Part shown: positions 43,098 through 53,197 of the stretch, one piece after another
How the letters are laid out: each line of letters starts with the position of its first letter
Position numbering within the stretch: the stretch's first letter is position 1
NCBI RefSeq assembly: GCF_024171535.1
Contig: NZ_JALJZV010000006.1
Coordinates: forward strand, 124,001-188,000
Length of the DNA stretch: 64,000 nt
From: Flavobacterium sp. HSC-61S13
Lineage (GTDB): Bacteria > Bacteroidota > Bacteroidia > Flavobacteriales > Flavobacteriaceae
Direction of reading: 5' to 3'
Program-made: the position numbers and the translations under genes
The notes under the pieces: model-generated
The model's input: the letters and a program-made list of their open reading frames with translations, nothing else
Told to the model about the DNA's origin: nothing
The model's database searches: none

Positions 43098-43835
43098 TTA
43101 TACCGCTGTATAACCTCCATCGACTAAAATTTCGGTTCCCGAGACAAACGAAGCATCATCAGAGGCCAAAAACAAGACCGCTTTAGCTACTTCCTCTGGT
43201 GTTCCCAGACGTCCCATAGGGTGTAAATTAACCAGATCTTGAGTATTGGCTCCGTGTATCAAAGGTGTATCGATATAACCCGGTGCAACAGCATTTACTC
43301 GAATTCCTTTTTTTCCATAGGTAGCCCCCAAAGTTTGAGTCAATAACTTAACTCCTCCTTTTGCTGAAGCATAGGCTGTTACTCCTACTTTACCCACAAA
43401 ACTGTGTATAGAGCCCGCATTGACAATCGCACCGCCTGTACCCTGTTTTAACATTTGCATAATAGCATATTTATCGGAAAGAAAAACGCCATTCAAATTG
43501 ATGTCGATGGTTCTCTTCCATTTATCGTATTCCAATTCATCGATATTTCCATCATTGGCAATTCCCGCATTGGCATATAAAATATCCAGTTTACCGAATT
43601 TCTCCACGGTTTTAGCAACCATATTTTTCACATCCTCCTCATTGGTGACGTCCGTTTTGACAAATAAGGTTTGATGTCCTTCCCGATTCAACCGCTCCTC
43701 AAGCTCTTTGCCCGAATCCGAAAAATCAGCAATGACTACTTGAGCTCCCTCTTTCACAAATAATTCTACCGTTGCTTTGCCAATTCCACTTGCTCCTCCT
43801 GTAATAATGGCTGTTTTATTTTCTAATCTTTTCAT
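43098..43835 (-). CDS. Short-chain dehydrogenase/reductase
   Basis: The 245-residue classical SDR has the cofactor motif TGGASGIG (12-19), NAG near 89-91, catalytic Ser142 (NAGSIHS), Tyr155 and Lys159 (YASAKGG), and the C-terminal FVSGTEILVDGGYTA. An acidic residue after the second strand (IADFSD) suggests NAD rather than NADP. The substrate is unknown. Its stop codon is next to the 8-bp repeat array, and transcription would run through the repeats towards ytxJ. Confidence 0.92.
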   Translation of the reverse strand: MKRLENKTAIITGGASGIGKATVELFVKEGAQVVIADFSDSGKELEERLNREGHQTLFVKTDVTNEEDVKNMVAKTVEKFGKLDILYANAGIANDGNIDELEYDKWKRTIDINLNGVFLSDKYAIMQMLKQGTGGAIVNAGSIHSFVGKVGVTAYASAKGGVKLLTQTLGATYGKKGIRVNAVAPGYIDTPLIHGANTQDLVNLHPMGRLGTPEEVAKAVLFLASDDASFVSGTEILVDGGYTAV

Positions 43836-44047
43836 AATGGTTAGTGATTTAAATTTATACTATTTGAACACTAAGTGTCAATACTTTAGGCTCAAATACT
43901 ATACCACTCACCCATTTATAATTAGCTATTTTTATAAAATAAAAACTCGCATTTTTACTAATAAAACAACCAATTCACTTTTTTTTAAACAAAAGATCAA
44001 ATAATATATAAACCTTAAATCAAATATGAGCTATCACAAATAGAAGG

Positions 44048-44434
44048 TTACGGTTTCACTAATTTAAGAGTTCCTCCATCCATATAAGCAATGCTTAAAA
44101 CCAATGTATCACCGATATAGTATTTCATATATGAAAAATTTCCAATCTCTACTACTTCGCTACTTAATTTAGAATCATACTTTGCAGTGTAAGGATAAAT
44201 ACCATCTTTTAAATGAAACTTGCCCATGGAATTTCCGGATACGGTTAATTCGCTCTCAAAATTCAAATAAATATCTTCTTCAAAAATCGTTGTAGGATTA
44301 GGAACGGGCACCATACCGCTCTCCGTATGGCTGTACACTCTCCAATTCCCCAAACGCTGTGCGTTGCTACCATCATCACTTTTGCAGGATATCAATACAA
44401 CGAATAAAATCAATAAAACAATTGCATTCTTCAT
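44048..44434 (-). CDS. Small predicted lipoprotein of unknown function
   Basis: The 128-residue protein has a type II signal peptide and lipobox VLISC (Cys17), followed by KSDDGSNAQRLGNW and a beta-rich domain (lipocalin-like in pattern only). I do not recognise the family. It stands alone between the SDR gene and the divergent clpB. Confidence 0.65.
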   Translation of the reverse strand: MKNAIVLLILFVVLISCKSDDGSNAQRLGNWRVYSHTESGMVPVPNPTTIFEEDIYLNFESELTVSGNSMGKFHLKDGIYPYTAKYDSKLSSEVVEIGNFSYMKYYIGDTLVLSIAYMDGGTLKLVKP

Positions 44435-44799
44435 AAAAAATAGTTTAAGATTAAGTTTATAACTTTTGATGATAAGAATAAAATCTTATATTTTTTAAAA
44501 ATATGTTTTTTTTCATAAAACAAAATTTTCATATCGTTAAAGTTTAGTCTTTTATATCAATAAGCTTCAACGCTAATTAAAAAACGTTTTATCACTCATT
44601 ATTAAATAATTAGCTGTAAATTTATAGGAAGAAACTACCGAGGGCTGAATGCTTAGTGTAGATAGTCAAATAGCGCTAGCTAATGACAAAAAGACATGGT
44701 TTGTTATAAGTAATCCGCAAAAAACAAGACACTTTGTCGCTTTTTAAAGTATGGAATATAAATTGTTTGTGAGTTAATAACCAAAAAAAATATTGAAAA
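44435..44799. other. 365-bp intergenic region upstream of clpB
   Basis: The region is AT-rich and separates the divergent lipoprotein and clpB genes. I see no TTG-N17..23-TAnnTTTG promoter, no CIRCE-like heat-shock element and no small gene. The clpB promoter must be here but cannot be placed. Confidence 0.5.
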
Positions 44800-47397
44800 A
44801 TGAATCTAAATAATTTCACTATTAAATCGCAAGAAGCCTTACAGCAAGCACAAGTCATGGTGCAGGGCAACGGGCAACAATTGATAGAGAACGAGCATAT
44901 TTTCAAAGCGATACTCGCTGTAGACGAAAATGTGACTCCCTTTATCTTAAAAAAATTAAACATTAACGTGGACTTGTTCAAGCAAATATTGGACAGTACT
45001 ATCGCAAGTTTTCCGAAGGTTAGTGGCGGCACGATTACGCTTTCTAGAGAAGCCAGCAATGCGTTAACCGAGGCTAGTTCTATTGCTCAAAAGATGAACG
45101 ACGAATACGTTTCTATCGAGCATTTGATATTGGCTATTTTTAAATCGAAAAGCAAGGTTGCACAGATTTTAAAAGATCAGGGCGTGACCGAGAAAGATTT
45201 GCTTGCGGCTATAACCGAAATCCGAGGAGGAGAACGCGTAACTTCTGCTTCTGCAGAAGAAACCTATAACTCCTTAAACAAATATGCGAAAAACTTAAAT
45301 CAGCTCGCCAAGGACGGAAAATTAGATCCGGTTATTGGTCGTGATGAGGAAATTCGTAGAGTATTACAAATTCTATCGAGAAGAACTAAAAACAATCCGA
45401 TGTTAATCGGTGAACCTGGAGTTGGTAAAACAGCTATAGCAGAGGGCCTAGCTCGAAGAATAGTGCAGGGTGACGTACCTGAAAACCTACAGGACAAAAT
45501 GGTTTTCTCGTTGGATATGGGTTCTTTGATTGCCGGGGCAAAATACAAAGGAGAATTTGAAGAGCGTTTGAAATCGGTTGTCAAAGAGGTTACCTCATCC
45601 GATGGAAACATCATCTTATTTATCGATGAGATTCACACCTTGGTGGGTGCTGGAGGTGGTGATGGTGCTATGGATGCGGCCAACATACTTAAACCGGCAT
45701 TAGCTCGTGGAGAACTCAGAGCGATCGGAGCGACAACTTTGGATGAGTATCAAAAATACTTTGAAAAGGACAAAGCTTTGGAACGTCGTTTTCAAAAGAT
45801 TATGATTGATGAGCCCGATACCGAAAGTGCGATTTCGATCTTACGTGGTATTAAGGAAAAGTATGAAGCGCATCATAAAGTTCGTATCAAAGACGAGGCG
45901 ATTATCGGCGCTGTAGAGTTATCACAACGTTATATCACCAATCGATATTTGCCAGATAAAGCCATTGACTTAATGGATGAAGCTGCTGCCAAACTTCGAA
46001 TGGAAATCAACTCAAAACCAGAAGAACTCGACGCCTTAGATCGTAAAATCATGCAATTGGAAATTGAGATTGAGGCGATAAAACGCGAGAATGACGAAAA
46101 TAAGCTCAAGATACTGGGATTGGATTTAGCCAATTTAAAAGAGGAGCGTAACGATATCTATTCGAAATGGAAAGCCGAGAAAGATGTAGTGGACAACATC
46201 CAAAGCATTAAACTCGACATTGAAAACTATAAATTGGAAGCTGAAAAAGCGGAACGTGAGGGTGATTATGGAAAGGTAGCTGAAATCCGATACGGAAAAA
46301 TCAAAGATGCTCAAGAGGAATTGCAAAAACAGCAATTGCAATTGGATGAAAATCAAAAGGGACACACTTTGATTAAAGAAGAGGTTACCTATGATAATAT
46401 AGCCGAGATTGTAGCCAAATGGACCGGAGTACCGGTAACCAAAATGCTTCAAAGCGAGCGTGACAAACTGTTGCATCTCGAAGCTGAACTACACCAACGT
46501 GTGGTGGGTCAGGAAGAAGCGATTGAAGCCATCAGCGATGCGGTAAGACGCAGTAGATCTGGTTTACAAGATCCAAAACGTCCAATAGGCTCTTTCCTTT
46601 TCCTAGGAACGACAGGTGTGGGTAAAACCGAATTGGCTAAAGCTTTGGCGGAATATCTATTTGACGATGAAAATGCGATGACACGTATCGATATGAGTGA
46701 GTACTCAGAACGTCATAGCGTGAGTAGATTGGTCGGAGCACCTCCAGGATATGTGGGTTATGACGAAGGTGGTCAGTTGACAGAAGCCGTTAGACGTAAA
46801 CCGTATTCGGTAGTATTACTCGACGAGATTGAAAAAGCGCATCCCGATACGTATAATATTTTACTACAGGTATTGGATGAAGGACGATTAACCGACAACA
46901 AAGGACGTTTGGCCGACTTTAAAAACACGATTATCATTATGACCTCCAACATTGGAAGTCAGGTCATTCAAGAGAAATTCGAAAATGCCGGTAATGATAT
47001 CGAAAGTGCTTCAGAGAGTGCTAAAACAGAAGTATTAAACATCTTAAAGCAGACGGTACGTCCAGAGTTTATTAACCGTATTGACGAAATTGTTATGTTT
47101 ACACCGCTGACTCGTGAAAACATACATGCGATAGTTAGTTTACAATTAAAAGGCGTTATTAAGATGTTGTCTTTACAACATATTACTCTAGAGACCACTC
47201 CGGAAGCTATTGATTATTTAGCGACCAAAGGCTATGATCCGCATTTCGGAGCACGTCCGGTAAAAAGAGTCGTACAACGCGAGGTTTTAAACCAACTTTC
47301 CAAAGAGATATTAGGTGGCAACGTAAAAGCCGATTCCATCGTAGTACTGGATTGTTTTGACAATCAACTGGTTTTTAGAAACCTCGATTCCAAGTAA
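44800..47397 (+). CDS. clpB: ATP-dependent disaggregase ClpB
   Basis: ClpB rescues aggregated proteins together with DnaK. The 865 residues have the double Clp-N domain (1-145), AAA1 with Walker [14 protein letters not shown], the long coiled-coil middle domain (about 400-525) that separates ClpB from ClpA/C, AAA2 with [14 protein letters not shown] and [12 protein letters not shown], and the C-terminal D2-small domain. There is no ClpP-binding IGF loop visible. The gene is monocistronic, with a strong terminator. Confidence 0.98.
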   Translation: MNLNNFTIKSQEALQQAQVMVQGNGQQLIENEHIFKAILAVDENVTPFILKKLNINVDLFKQILDSTIASFPKVSGGTITLSREASNALTEASSIAQKMNDEYVSIEHLILAIFKSKSKVAQILKDQGVTEKDLLAAITEIRGGERVTSASAEETYNSLNKYAKNLNQLAKDGKLDPVIGRDEEIRRVLQILSRRTKNNPMLIGEPGVGKTAIAEGLARRIVQGDVPENLQDKMVFSLDMGSLIAGAKYKGEFEERLKSVVKEVTSSDGNIILFIDEIHTLVGAGGGDGAMDAANILKPALARGELRAIGATTLDEYQKYFEKDKALERRFQKIMIDEPDTESAISILRGIKEKYEAHHKVRIKDEAIIGAVELSQRYITNRYLPDKAIDLMDEAAAKLRMEINSKPEELDALDRKIMQLEIEIEAIKRENDENKLKILGLDLANLKEERNDIYSKWKAEKDVVDNIQSIKLDIENYKLEAEKAEREGDYGKVAEIRYGKIKDAQEELQKQQLQLDENQKGHTLIKEEVTYDNIAEIVAKWTGVPVTKMLQSERDKLLHLEAELHQRVVGQEEAIEAISDAVRRSRSGLQDPKRPIGSFLFLGTTGVGKTELAKALAEYLFDDENAMTRIDMSEYSERHSVSRLVGAPPGYVGYDEGGQLTEAVRRKPYSVVLLDEIEKAHPDTYNILLQVLDEGRLTDNKGRLADFKNTIIIMTSNIGSQVIQEKFENAGNDIESASESAKTEVLNILKQTVRPEFINRIDEIVMFTPLTRENIHAIVSLQLKGVIKMLSLQHITLETTPEAIDYLATKGYDPHFGARPVKRVVQREVLNQLSKEILGGNVKADSIVVLDCFDNQLVFRNLDSK

Positions 47398-47404
47398 TTT
47401 TATT

Positions 47405-47435
47405 AAGGACTGTCAATAATGACAGTCCTTTTTTT
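47405..47435 (+). terminator. Terminator of clpB
   Basis: The stem AAGGACTGTCA/TGACAGTCCTT (11 bp) with loop ATAA is followed by a T run. Confidence 0.92.
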
Positions 47436-47553
47436 ATTTCTTGTAAACAATTATCTAGTACTATTTTAGTTTTTAATTCCAAGTCTAAAATTTTAGCTTT
47501 TTATTACTAGCTAATTGATCCTTTTTACCTATTTTTAGATTAAAATAAAAACT

Positions 47554-47772
47554 ATGAACCACGTACGACTGTTTTCGGGAAGTGAAATCACCACTTTAGC
47601 CGTTAAAGACATTTTAGAAGAAAACAATATTGAATTTATTTTGCGCGATGACATACAATCCGCAATCAGTGCCGGTTTTGGAAGTGCCGATAAAGCAGTA
47701 CACGTCTTTGTCTATAGTCAAGATTTAGCCAAAGCACAACAGCTATTACTCGACAACAACATCAACGAATAA
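47554..47772 (+). CDS. DUF2007-domain signal-transducing-like protein
   Basis: The 72-residue protein has the DUF2007 (GlnB-like, ferredoxin-like beta-alpha-beta) pattern: VRLFSGSEITTLAVKDILEENNIEF, given in part, then AVHVFVYSQDLAKAQQLL. The function is unknown. It is transcribed alone, ending at its own terminator 2 bp after the stop. Confidence 0.88.
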   Translation: MNHVRLFSGSEITTLAVKDILEENNIEFILRDDIQSAISAGFGSADKAVHVFVYSQDLAKAQQLLLDNNINE

Positions 47773-47774
47773 AA

Positions 47775-47806
47775 CAAAAAAACCTCTCTATCGAGAGGTT
47801 TTTTTG
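47775..47806. terminator. Terminator of the DUF2007 gene
   Basis: The stem CAAAAAAACCTCTC/GAGAGGTTTTTTTG (14 bp) with loop TATC begins 2 bp after the stop codon. It may also stop the converging lipoprotein gene, which ends at 47894. Confidence 0.92.
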
Positions 47807-47893
47807 TTTTTAAGAAATTGTCATAGCCTACGTGACAGCACTCCTAAAAGTACCTATTGCAGTGTTTCTTTACAGCCCATACTATTGGTAACT

Positions 47894-48412
47894 TCAAACT
47901 ATATTGATAATTCTCTCCATACCCGATTCATATACAATTACGATTCGGTTTATATCTGCCCCCATTTTTTCAGTAATGATCGTTATATAGTTTTCAAAAT
48001 ATTCCTTCGCTCCAGTTTCAAGTAAATCCATATCCCATGAGATTAATGCATACTGGCTGTTAAATACCATCGTTTTTTTAAAAATCGAAAAAGATTCTTT
48101 AGTAAGATTCTTTTTTAAAACCGGCATATTGAAATCTAAGTACGAATCTTTAAAAGACTCTTCTACATCCACTTCCTCAAAGTCAATTACAGGTTGATTA
48201 TATGCCGTAACAACAAGGACACATGTTGCATTACTCTTTGAGTTACATCCATCAGCGAATAGCCTATTCTTTTGGTTTGGATAATGATATGTTCCTGGTT
48301 CTACTTTATTATAACTCACTTTATCTGAGCCATAATCCATAATGCTATCCTCTTTCTCACAAGAAACTGTAATAGAGGCAAATACCAATAGTATAATAAA
48401 TATTCTTCTCAT
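47894..48412 (-). CDS. Predicted lipoprotein carrying the shared 75-residue module, no thioredoxin domain
   Basis: The 172 residues have a lipobox ITVSC (Cys18), a divergent cysteine-containing middle part (CNSKSNATC, 56-64) and, from residue 97 to 171, a module that aligns without gaps to residues 31-105 of the next-upstream lipoprotein (33 identities in 75 by eye). The strongest shared string is ALISW with MxLLExGxKExF. I recognise no named domain. Its start is 4 bp after the stop of that paralogue, so both are co-transcribed. Confidence 0.75.
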   Translation of the reverse strand: MRRIFIILLVFASITVSCEKEDSIMDYGSDKVSYNKVEPGTYHYPNQKNRLFADGCNSKSNATCVLVVTAYNQPVIDFEEVDVEESFKDSYLDFNMPVLKKNLTKESFSIFKKTMVFNSQYALISWDMDLLETGAKEYFENYITIITEKMGADINRIVIVYESGMERIINIV

Positions 48413-48416
48413 AATT

Positions 48417-49154
48417 TTATATATTTAAGTTAATTAAAATTTCTTCCATTTGATCGATTTGATTAGTCTTAACAAGCTTTCCGTTTTTCTTATAAAACAA
48501 CACCGGATAGCCATCTTCCCTTTCTACAAAATCGAGTTTTAAGCTTTGAATTACGTTACTATCTTTCGAAAAAGCTATCCATTTTTTATTTAAAAAACCA
48601 AAATTCTTAATCACTGTGCCCGTTTTATAACGATCAATCGTTTCTTGAGAATTGCCAAATAAAGCGACAAAATTGACATTTAAAAATCTCGGATCATCGG
48701 CCAACTTATTAGCTTTATCAAAAAACTGAATACAGTACCCGCAAGTAGTTGATGTTATCAAAAAAACAGTTTTAGGGGCATTAAAATCATTTAAAATGTA
48801 CGCTTTACCATCAAGAGAATTTACCCTAAATCGAGAAGCGTCTATTTTACGTTCGTTTCCCAGTGTATCAATGATTACAATATTGTCTATACTACCTCCC
48901 ATTTCTGATGAGATATTAACCATAACACTATCAAACCGTTCCTTAGATCCTTTTTCAAGCAAAGTCATGTTCCAAGAAATCAAAGCATTATCCTGATTAA
49001 ATTCCATACTCTCCTTGAATAAGGCAAGTTCTGTCGCGGATAAATTTTCACTTAAAAATGGTAATTTATCGCTTAAATACCCCTCTTTCTCCGCGTCGTT
49101 TTTAGTACAACCGAATAAACAAATTAGTGCAAGTATGGGTATCGTTTTTTTCAT
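48417..49154 (-). CDS. Predicted thioredoxin-like lipoprotein with an N-terminal unknown module
   Basis: From the ATG at 49154 the protein is 245 residues and starts with a clear lipoprotein signal (MKKTIPILALICLFGC, Cys16). A longer frame from 49223 puts a basic hydrophobic stretch before this signal and is rejected. Residues 31-105 form the module shared with the following gene. Residues 112-245 look like a thioredoxin/AhpC-TSA fold with the motif TTCGYC (Cys138, Cys141), consistent with a thiol-disulfide oxidoreductase, and a late YPVLFYKKNGKLV strand. It leads the two-gene unit. Confidence 0.78.
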   Translation of the reverse strand: MKKTIPILALICLFGCTKNDAEKEGYLSDKLPFLSENLSATELALFKESMEFNQDNALISWNMTLLEKGSKERFDSVMVNISSEMGGSIDNIVIIDTLGNERKIDASRFRVNSLDGKAYILNDFNAPKTVFLITSTTCGYCIQFFDKANKLADDPRFLNVNFVALFGNSQETIDRYKTGTVIKNFGFLNKKWIAFSKDSNVIQSLKLDFVEREDGYPVLFYKKNGKLVKTNQIDQMEEILINLNI

Positions 49155-49450
49155 ATTTTTAGCTCTTTGGATAAAACTAAAAAAAAATAAAAAGTCAGCA
49201 AAAAATTTTAACTTTTTTTTCAAAACACTACTAAACAGACACTTACTTATAAAAATAAAAATGGAGAGGTATCGGTAGGTTTACTTAATTGGAGAGGTAA
49301 AAAAGGTACCGCTATTCCTCCTTTATTGATTGAATTCAAAAGCCTGTACGCCGTGAATTGCCGAAAAAGCTATTACTTGTGATAGTTCTTTTCAAAATAA
49401 GAAAAATTGATTGCCATTTTAATAGATGTTTTTAAAGAAGCCACTTCGCG

Positions 49451-49466
49451 TAATTATGCATAATTA
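49451..49466. repeat. Perfect 16-bp palindrome TAATTATGCATAATTA
   Basis: This perfect palindrome lies in the 411-bp gap between the thioredoxin-like lipoprotein and the siderophore-binding protein gene, 21 bp before the latter's terminator. It could be a regulator site or only AT-rich chance. Nothing else is recognised at 49155-49450. Confidence 0.5.
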
Positions 49467-49486
49467 AAATAACGCTTAAAAACAAA

Positions 49487-49513
49487 AAAGGGATGCTATA
49501 AACACATCCCTTT
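49487..49513 (-). terminator. Terminator of the siderophore importer operon
   Basis: The stem AAAGGGATG/CATCCCTTT with a 9-nt loop is followed on the minus strand by a T run, 52 bp after the binding-protein stop. Confidence 0.85.
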
Positions 49514-49565
49514 CTTACACAATAAAATAACAATTAACTAACTCTATTACGATTCAATACCGCCT

Positions 49566-50510
49566 TTATTGAATAGCCTTTTCTATTTCATCAACCATCA
49601 TCGATACCGATTCAAGTCCACCACCAGACAAATACCACACATCTGGCGATAAAAAGATGATTTTATTATTTTGATACGCCTTGGTTTTTTCTATTAACGG
49701 ATTGGAGAATGCCGCCTTATTCAGATCGTTTTTCTTTAAGGCCGCACCTCTATCGATTACAAACAAATAGTCGGGATTGATTTTTTGTATAAACTCATTA
49801 GATACCGATTGGCCGTGTGTGGCAACCTCAATATTTTGATCAGCGGGTTTAATACCAAAAACATCGTGAATGATTCCAAATCGCGATCCCTTGCCATAAG
49901 CACTGTAACGCCCTTCATTAACCAATACGATTAATCCCGTTTTATGACTAGTCTCACTGATTTGCTTAATTTTTGCGATTTTGGATTTAATGATCATCAG
50001 CTCTTTTTCAACTTCGACCTCTTTATCAAATAATTCACCTAACTGACGCGCATTTTTTTCAAAAGATCCCAGGTAATCATCTTTGTCAATATCCATATAA
50101 ATCGTAGGTGCGATTTTGGACAATTCGTCGTATAACTTACTCTGTCTCGCAGAAACAACAATCAAATCAGGTCCGAGTTCATTAATCTTCTCAAAGTTGG
50201 GATCCATCAAGTTTCCTATATCCACTATGGTATCGTCATCACCGTATTTGCTTAAATACCCCGGTAAGTTTCCCTTTGGTAAGCCCGCTATTTGGATGGA
50301 TAATTTATCAAAAGAGTCGATCACTCCATAACTTAGCAATACCACCTTTTTAGGGTTTTTCACTACCTCAGTAGTTCCCAAATGATGCTTGATTACCAAT
50401 TTATCTGTAGAAGCTGTCTGCTCGGTGCCAGCAGTTTCCTTTGTTTTATCCTTACAACTGGTCGTTGCTACAAAGGCTAATAATAAGCCCGTCAAAATTA
50501 TTTTTCTCAT
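49566..50510 (-). CDS. Siderophore ABC transporter substrate-binding lipoprotein (CeuE/FatB type)
   Basis: The 314 residues have lipobox ATTSC (Cys19) and a type III helical-backbone binding fold: VKNPKKVVLLSYGVIDSFDKL, given in part, then INELGPDLIVVSARQ and IHDVFGIKPADQNIEVATHGQSV. The closest recognisable group is the catecholate-binding CeuE/FatB/FpuA group, so the ligand is probably a ferric catecholate or its hydrolysis product. It is the last gene of a four-gene importer operon, 6 bp after the ATPase. Confidence 0.88.
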   Translation of the reverse strand: MRKIILTGLLLAFVATTSCKDKTKETAGTEQTASTDKLVIKHHLGTTEVVKNPKKVVLLSYGVIDSFDKLSIQIAGLPKGNLPGYLSKYGDDDTIVDIGNLMDPNFEKINELGPDLIVVSARQSKLYDELSKIAPTIYMDIDKDDYLGSFEKNARQLGELFDKEVEVEKELMIIKSKIAKIKQISETSHKTGLIVLVNEGRYSAYGKGSRFGIIHDVFGIKPADQNIEVATHGQSVSNEFIQKINPDYLFVIDRGAALKKNDLNKAAFSNPLIEKTKAYQNNKIIFLSPDVWYLSGGGLESVSMMVDEIEKAIQ

Positions 50511-50516
50511 AATTAA

Positions 50517-51275
50517 CTATTTAAAATATATACAAAATTTGTGGTTGCAATTGTCAATAATCGTCATATCTATTCCAAAAACTTCTTTCATGATCTCTGG
50601 TTTTATGATATCGTCTGTTTTTCCAAAATGGCTGATTTTATGGTTTTTTACCGTCGCTATATAATCGGCATAAGAGGAAGCAAAATTAATATCGTGTACG
50701 ACTATGATGATGGTTTTATGGTATTGATCGGCTAAAACTCTTAGGATTTTCATAATCTCCACCGAGTGTTTCATATCCAAATTATTTAGCGGTTCGTCCA
50801 ATAATATATATTCGGTGTCTTGAACCAATACCATGGCCAGAAAAGCACGTTGACGCTGTCCGCCACTGAGCTCGTCTAAATAATAGTCCTCAATAGCCGT
50901 TAGCCCCATAAATTCTAGTGATTCGGCTATCTTATCTCGATCCACTTGAGTCATACGTCCTTGGGAGTGTGGAAATCTACCAAAGGACACCAATTCACGT
51001 ATGGTCAAGCGAATATTGGGCTGATTAGATTGTTTTAGGATGGCTAAGCGCTTTGCAAAATCGCGATGTGTCATTTTCATCACATCCTCATTAAGCAAAT
51101 GAATTTCACCAGTATTTTTAGTAATTAACCGACTGATAATAGATAATAAAGTGCTTTTACCCGTTCCATTTCCGCCGACCAAACAACTGATCTTACCCTG
51201 GGGAAAAGTGATGGAAACATCATCTAGGATTATTTTATCGCCATAGGATTTTGAAATATTTTGAACTGCTATCAT
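50517..51275 (-). CDS. Siderophore ABC transporter ATP-binding protein
   Basis: The 252-residue ATPase has Walker A GGNGTGKST, the Q loop LAILKQSNQ, signature LSGGQRQRAF, Walker B YILLDEPLNNLD and the H-loop VVHDINFAS. It resembles CeuD/FatE-type ATPases of the iron-siderophore group. Its start overlaps the preceding permease stop by 4 bp, showing coupled translation. Confidence 0.95.
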   Translation of the reverse strand: MIAVQNISKSYGDKIILDDVSITFPQGKISCLVGGNGTGKSTLLSIISRLITKNTGEIHLLNEDVMKMTHRDFAKRLAILKQSNQPNIRLTIRELVSFGRFPHSQGRMTQVDRDKIAESLEFMGLTAIEDYYLDELSGGQRQRAFLAMVLVQDTEYILLDEPLNNLDMKHSVEIMKILRVLADQYHKTIIIVVHDINFASSYADYIATVKNHKISHFGKTDDIIKPEIMKEVFGIDMTIIDNCNHKFCIYFK

Positions 51276-52219
51276 AACTTACTGGTTTTTAACAGGAGGT
51301 AGATAAAGTAAATACCGCCTACAAAATTGATTATAATACTGATTGTCGTCGACATATTAAAGAGGTGTTCCACTAGATATTGCCCGCCGATAACCGTTAT
51401 TGAAGTCAATAAACAGCAAGCGAAAATCAGGGTTTTATGATTGTTTGATCGGACCAACTGATAGGTCAAATTGGCCACTAAAATGCCTAAAAAAGTAATG
51501 GGTCCGACCAAGGCCGTAGACACGGAAACCATGACAGCGATGATCAGCAAGTTTTGACGCACTACTTGATTGTAATTCACTCCTAAGCTAATGGCATGAT
51601 CACGCCCTAAAGATAAAACGTCTAGCTGCCTAAAAAAAGAACTGCCGTAAATGATGGATGCAATTAAGATTACCGCTGAAAACCCCAACAAACTCAGGTT
51701 GATTTTATCAAAACTGGCAAACATCGCTCCTTGTAAAACTTGGAATTCGTTGGGGTTTAAAATGACCGTAATAAAGGAAGAGATGCTGCGAAATAAGGTT
51801 CCCAATAACAACCCAATCAGCAACAGTAAATAGATGCTTTTTGATTCTTTTTTAAATACTAAGTAGTATAAACCCAAAGCGAATAAGAGCATTAATACCA
51901 CGGACAAGGCAAAATTCCATTCACTAGACAAAACTTTAAAGGTCTGATCTCCATAGGCAAATACAATTACTGCCTGTATCAACAGGAAAAAAGAATCAAA
52001 CCCCATGATGGAAGGCGTCAAAATTCTGTTGGAGGCTATCGTTTGAAAAACGATTGATGAGTACGCTATACAACAGGATATCAAAAGCATAGCAGCTACC
52101 TTAAAACCACGACGCGGCAAGACATAGTCGAGTTTGGTTCCAGTATAGGTAAACATAAAAACGGCTATGATCAGCAGTAGAATGATTGCCATAGTCACTA
52201 TAGTTTTATCTTTAAACAT
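51272..52219 (-). CDS. Siderophore ABC transporter permease (second, FecCD family)
   Basis: The 315-residue FecCD permease has about nine membrane segments and the family motifs SIVFQTIASNRILTPSIMGFDSFFLL (in part), LGRDHAISLGVNY (coupling loop) and GPITFLGILVANL. It matches CeuC/FatC, and pairs with the upstream permease. Its start overlaps the end of that gene by 8 bp. Confidence 0.93.
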   Translation of the reverse strand: MFKDKTIVTMAIILLLIIAVFMFTYTGTKLDYVLPRRGFKVAAMLLISCCIAYSSIVFQTIASNRILTPSIMGFDSFFLLIQAVIVFAYGDQTFKVLSSEWNFALSVVLMLLFALGLYYLVFKKESKSIYLLLLIGLLLGTLFRSISSFITVILNPNEFQVLQGAMFASFDKINLSLLGFSAVILIASIIYGSSFFRQLDVLSLGRDHAISLGVNYNQVVRQNLLIIAVMVSVSTALVGPITFLGILVANLTYQLVRSNNHKTLIFACCLLTSITVIGGQYLVEHLFNMSTTISIIINFVGGIYFIYLLLKTSKL

Positions 52220-53165
52220 GTTTTGTCTTTTTTAATAACATGGCCAAAAAAACGCTTCCACCGATGATACTGACCGTTAATCCAATCGGGATTTCATAAG
52301 GATAAATGACCAACCTGCTGATAATATCACAAACCAACAGAAAGATCGCTCCCATTAAAGCGGTATAAGGCAAAGTTTTTTTAAGATTATCACCAAACAT
52401 CATACTGACCACATTGGGAATAATAAGGCCTAAAAATGGAATTACCCCTGCGGTTAAAACCACCACACTGGATGTGATTGCTACAAAAACCAACCCCAAA
52501 TAGGTTATTTTTTTGTGGTCCAATCCCAGACTTTTTGCCGTGTCCTCCCCCAACCCTATTATCGTAAACTTATTCGCATAGAAATAACACAAGATCACCA
52601 CCGGAATACCGATATAAAGTATTTCATAGTTGCCCTTAATAATCGACGAAAAATCGCCAATCATCCAGCCCTCCATATTTTGAATCACCCCGTACTTAAA
52701 GGCAAAAAAAGTTGAAATAGCATTTAAAATATTCCCAAAGACAATTCCGATTAATGGAATAAAAATCAAACTTTTATACTTCACCCCGTCTGCAATTTTT
52801 AGAAATAACAAACTCGCTAAAAAAGCAATGGTAAATGACAACAACATCTTGGTCATCATACCTCCCGTGGGAAACAAGATCAAACTAAATAGAATTCCCA
52901 TCTTAGTGGCATCTAAAGTACCGGCTGTGGTCGGTGAAACAAATTTGTTCATCGTGATCTGCTGCATAATCAATCCACAGATACTCATACCTACCCCTGC
53001 TATTAATATGGACACTAAACGAGGTATTCTGCTTACATATAGAACCAGTATGCTTTCTTCACTTAAGTCAAAGACATCTTTAAGTGAAATTTCCTTAACC
53101 CCTACAAACAAAGAAAGTAAGGATAATAGCAAAAGCGTGAATAGCATTATAGCCCGAATTAGCAT
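52212..53165 (-). CDS. Siderophore ABC transporter permease (first, FecCD family)
   Basis: The 317-residue FecCD permease begins the operon. Motifs are VSRIPRLVSILIAGVGMSICGLIMQQ (in part), PTTAGTLDATKMGI, LGEDTAKSLGLDH (coupling loop) and GVIPFLGLIIPNVV. It is the CeuB/FatD type. It is preceded by a well-formed promoter and a weak Fur-like palindrome. Confidence 0.93.
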   Translation of the reverse strand: MLIRAIMLFTLLLLSLLSLFVGVKEISLKDVFDLSEESILVLYVSRIPRLVSILIAGVGMSICGLIMQQITMNKFVSPTTAGTLDATKMGILFSLILFPTGGMMTKMLLSFTIAFLASLLFLKIADGVKYKSLIFIPLIGIVFGNILNAISTFFAFKYGVIQNMEGWMIGDFSSIIKGNYEILYIGIPVVILCYFYANKFTIIGLGEDTAKSLGLDHKKITYLGLVFVAITSSVVVLTAGVIPFLGLIIPNVVSMMFGDNLKKTLPYTALMGAIFLLVCDIISRLVIYPYEIPIGLTVSIIGGSVFLAMLLKKTKHV

Positions 53166-53197
53166 TAGTTTTTATTTAGACTTATTATTAATAAAGG

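Noticed and set aside
42959..43186. Plus-strand frame with a repeated QRISVSAY octapeptide
   Set aside because: The repeat only reflects the 8-bp DNA unit read in three codons, and the frame overlaps the SDR gene on the other strand.
44676..45059. Minus-strand 127-codon frame
   Set aside because: It overlaps the clpB N-terminal domain on the other strand and is cysteine/phenylalanine-rich, as antisense shadows often are.
49155..49223. 23-residue extension before the thioredoxin-like lipoprotein signal
   Set aside because: It would bury the lipoprotein signal peptide; MKKTIPILALICLFGC at 49154 is a complete type II signal.
53174..53192. Fur box as a firm feature
   Set aside because: Only one half-site (ATTTAGA) fits well; kept as a remark on the promoter rather than a separate call.
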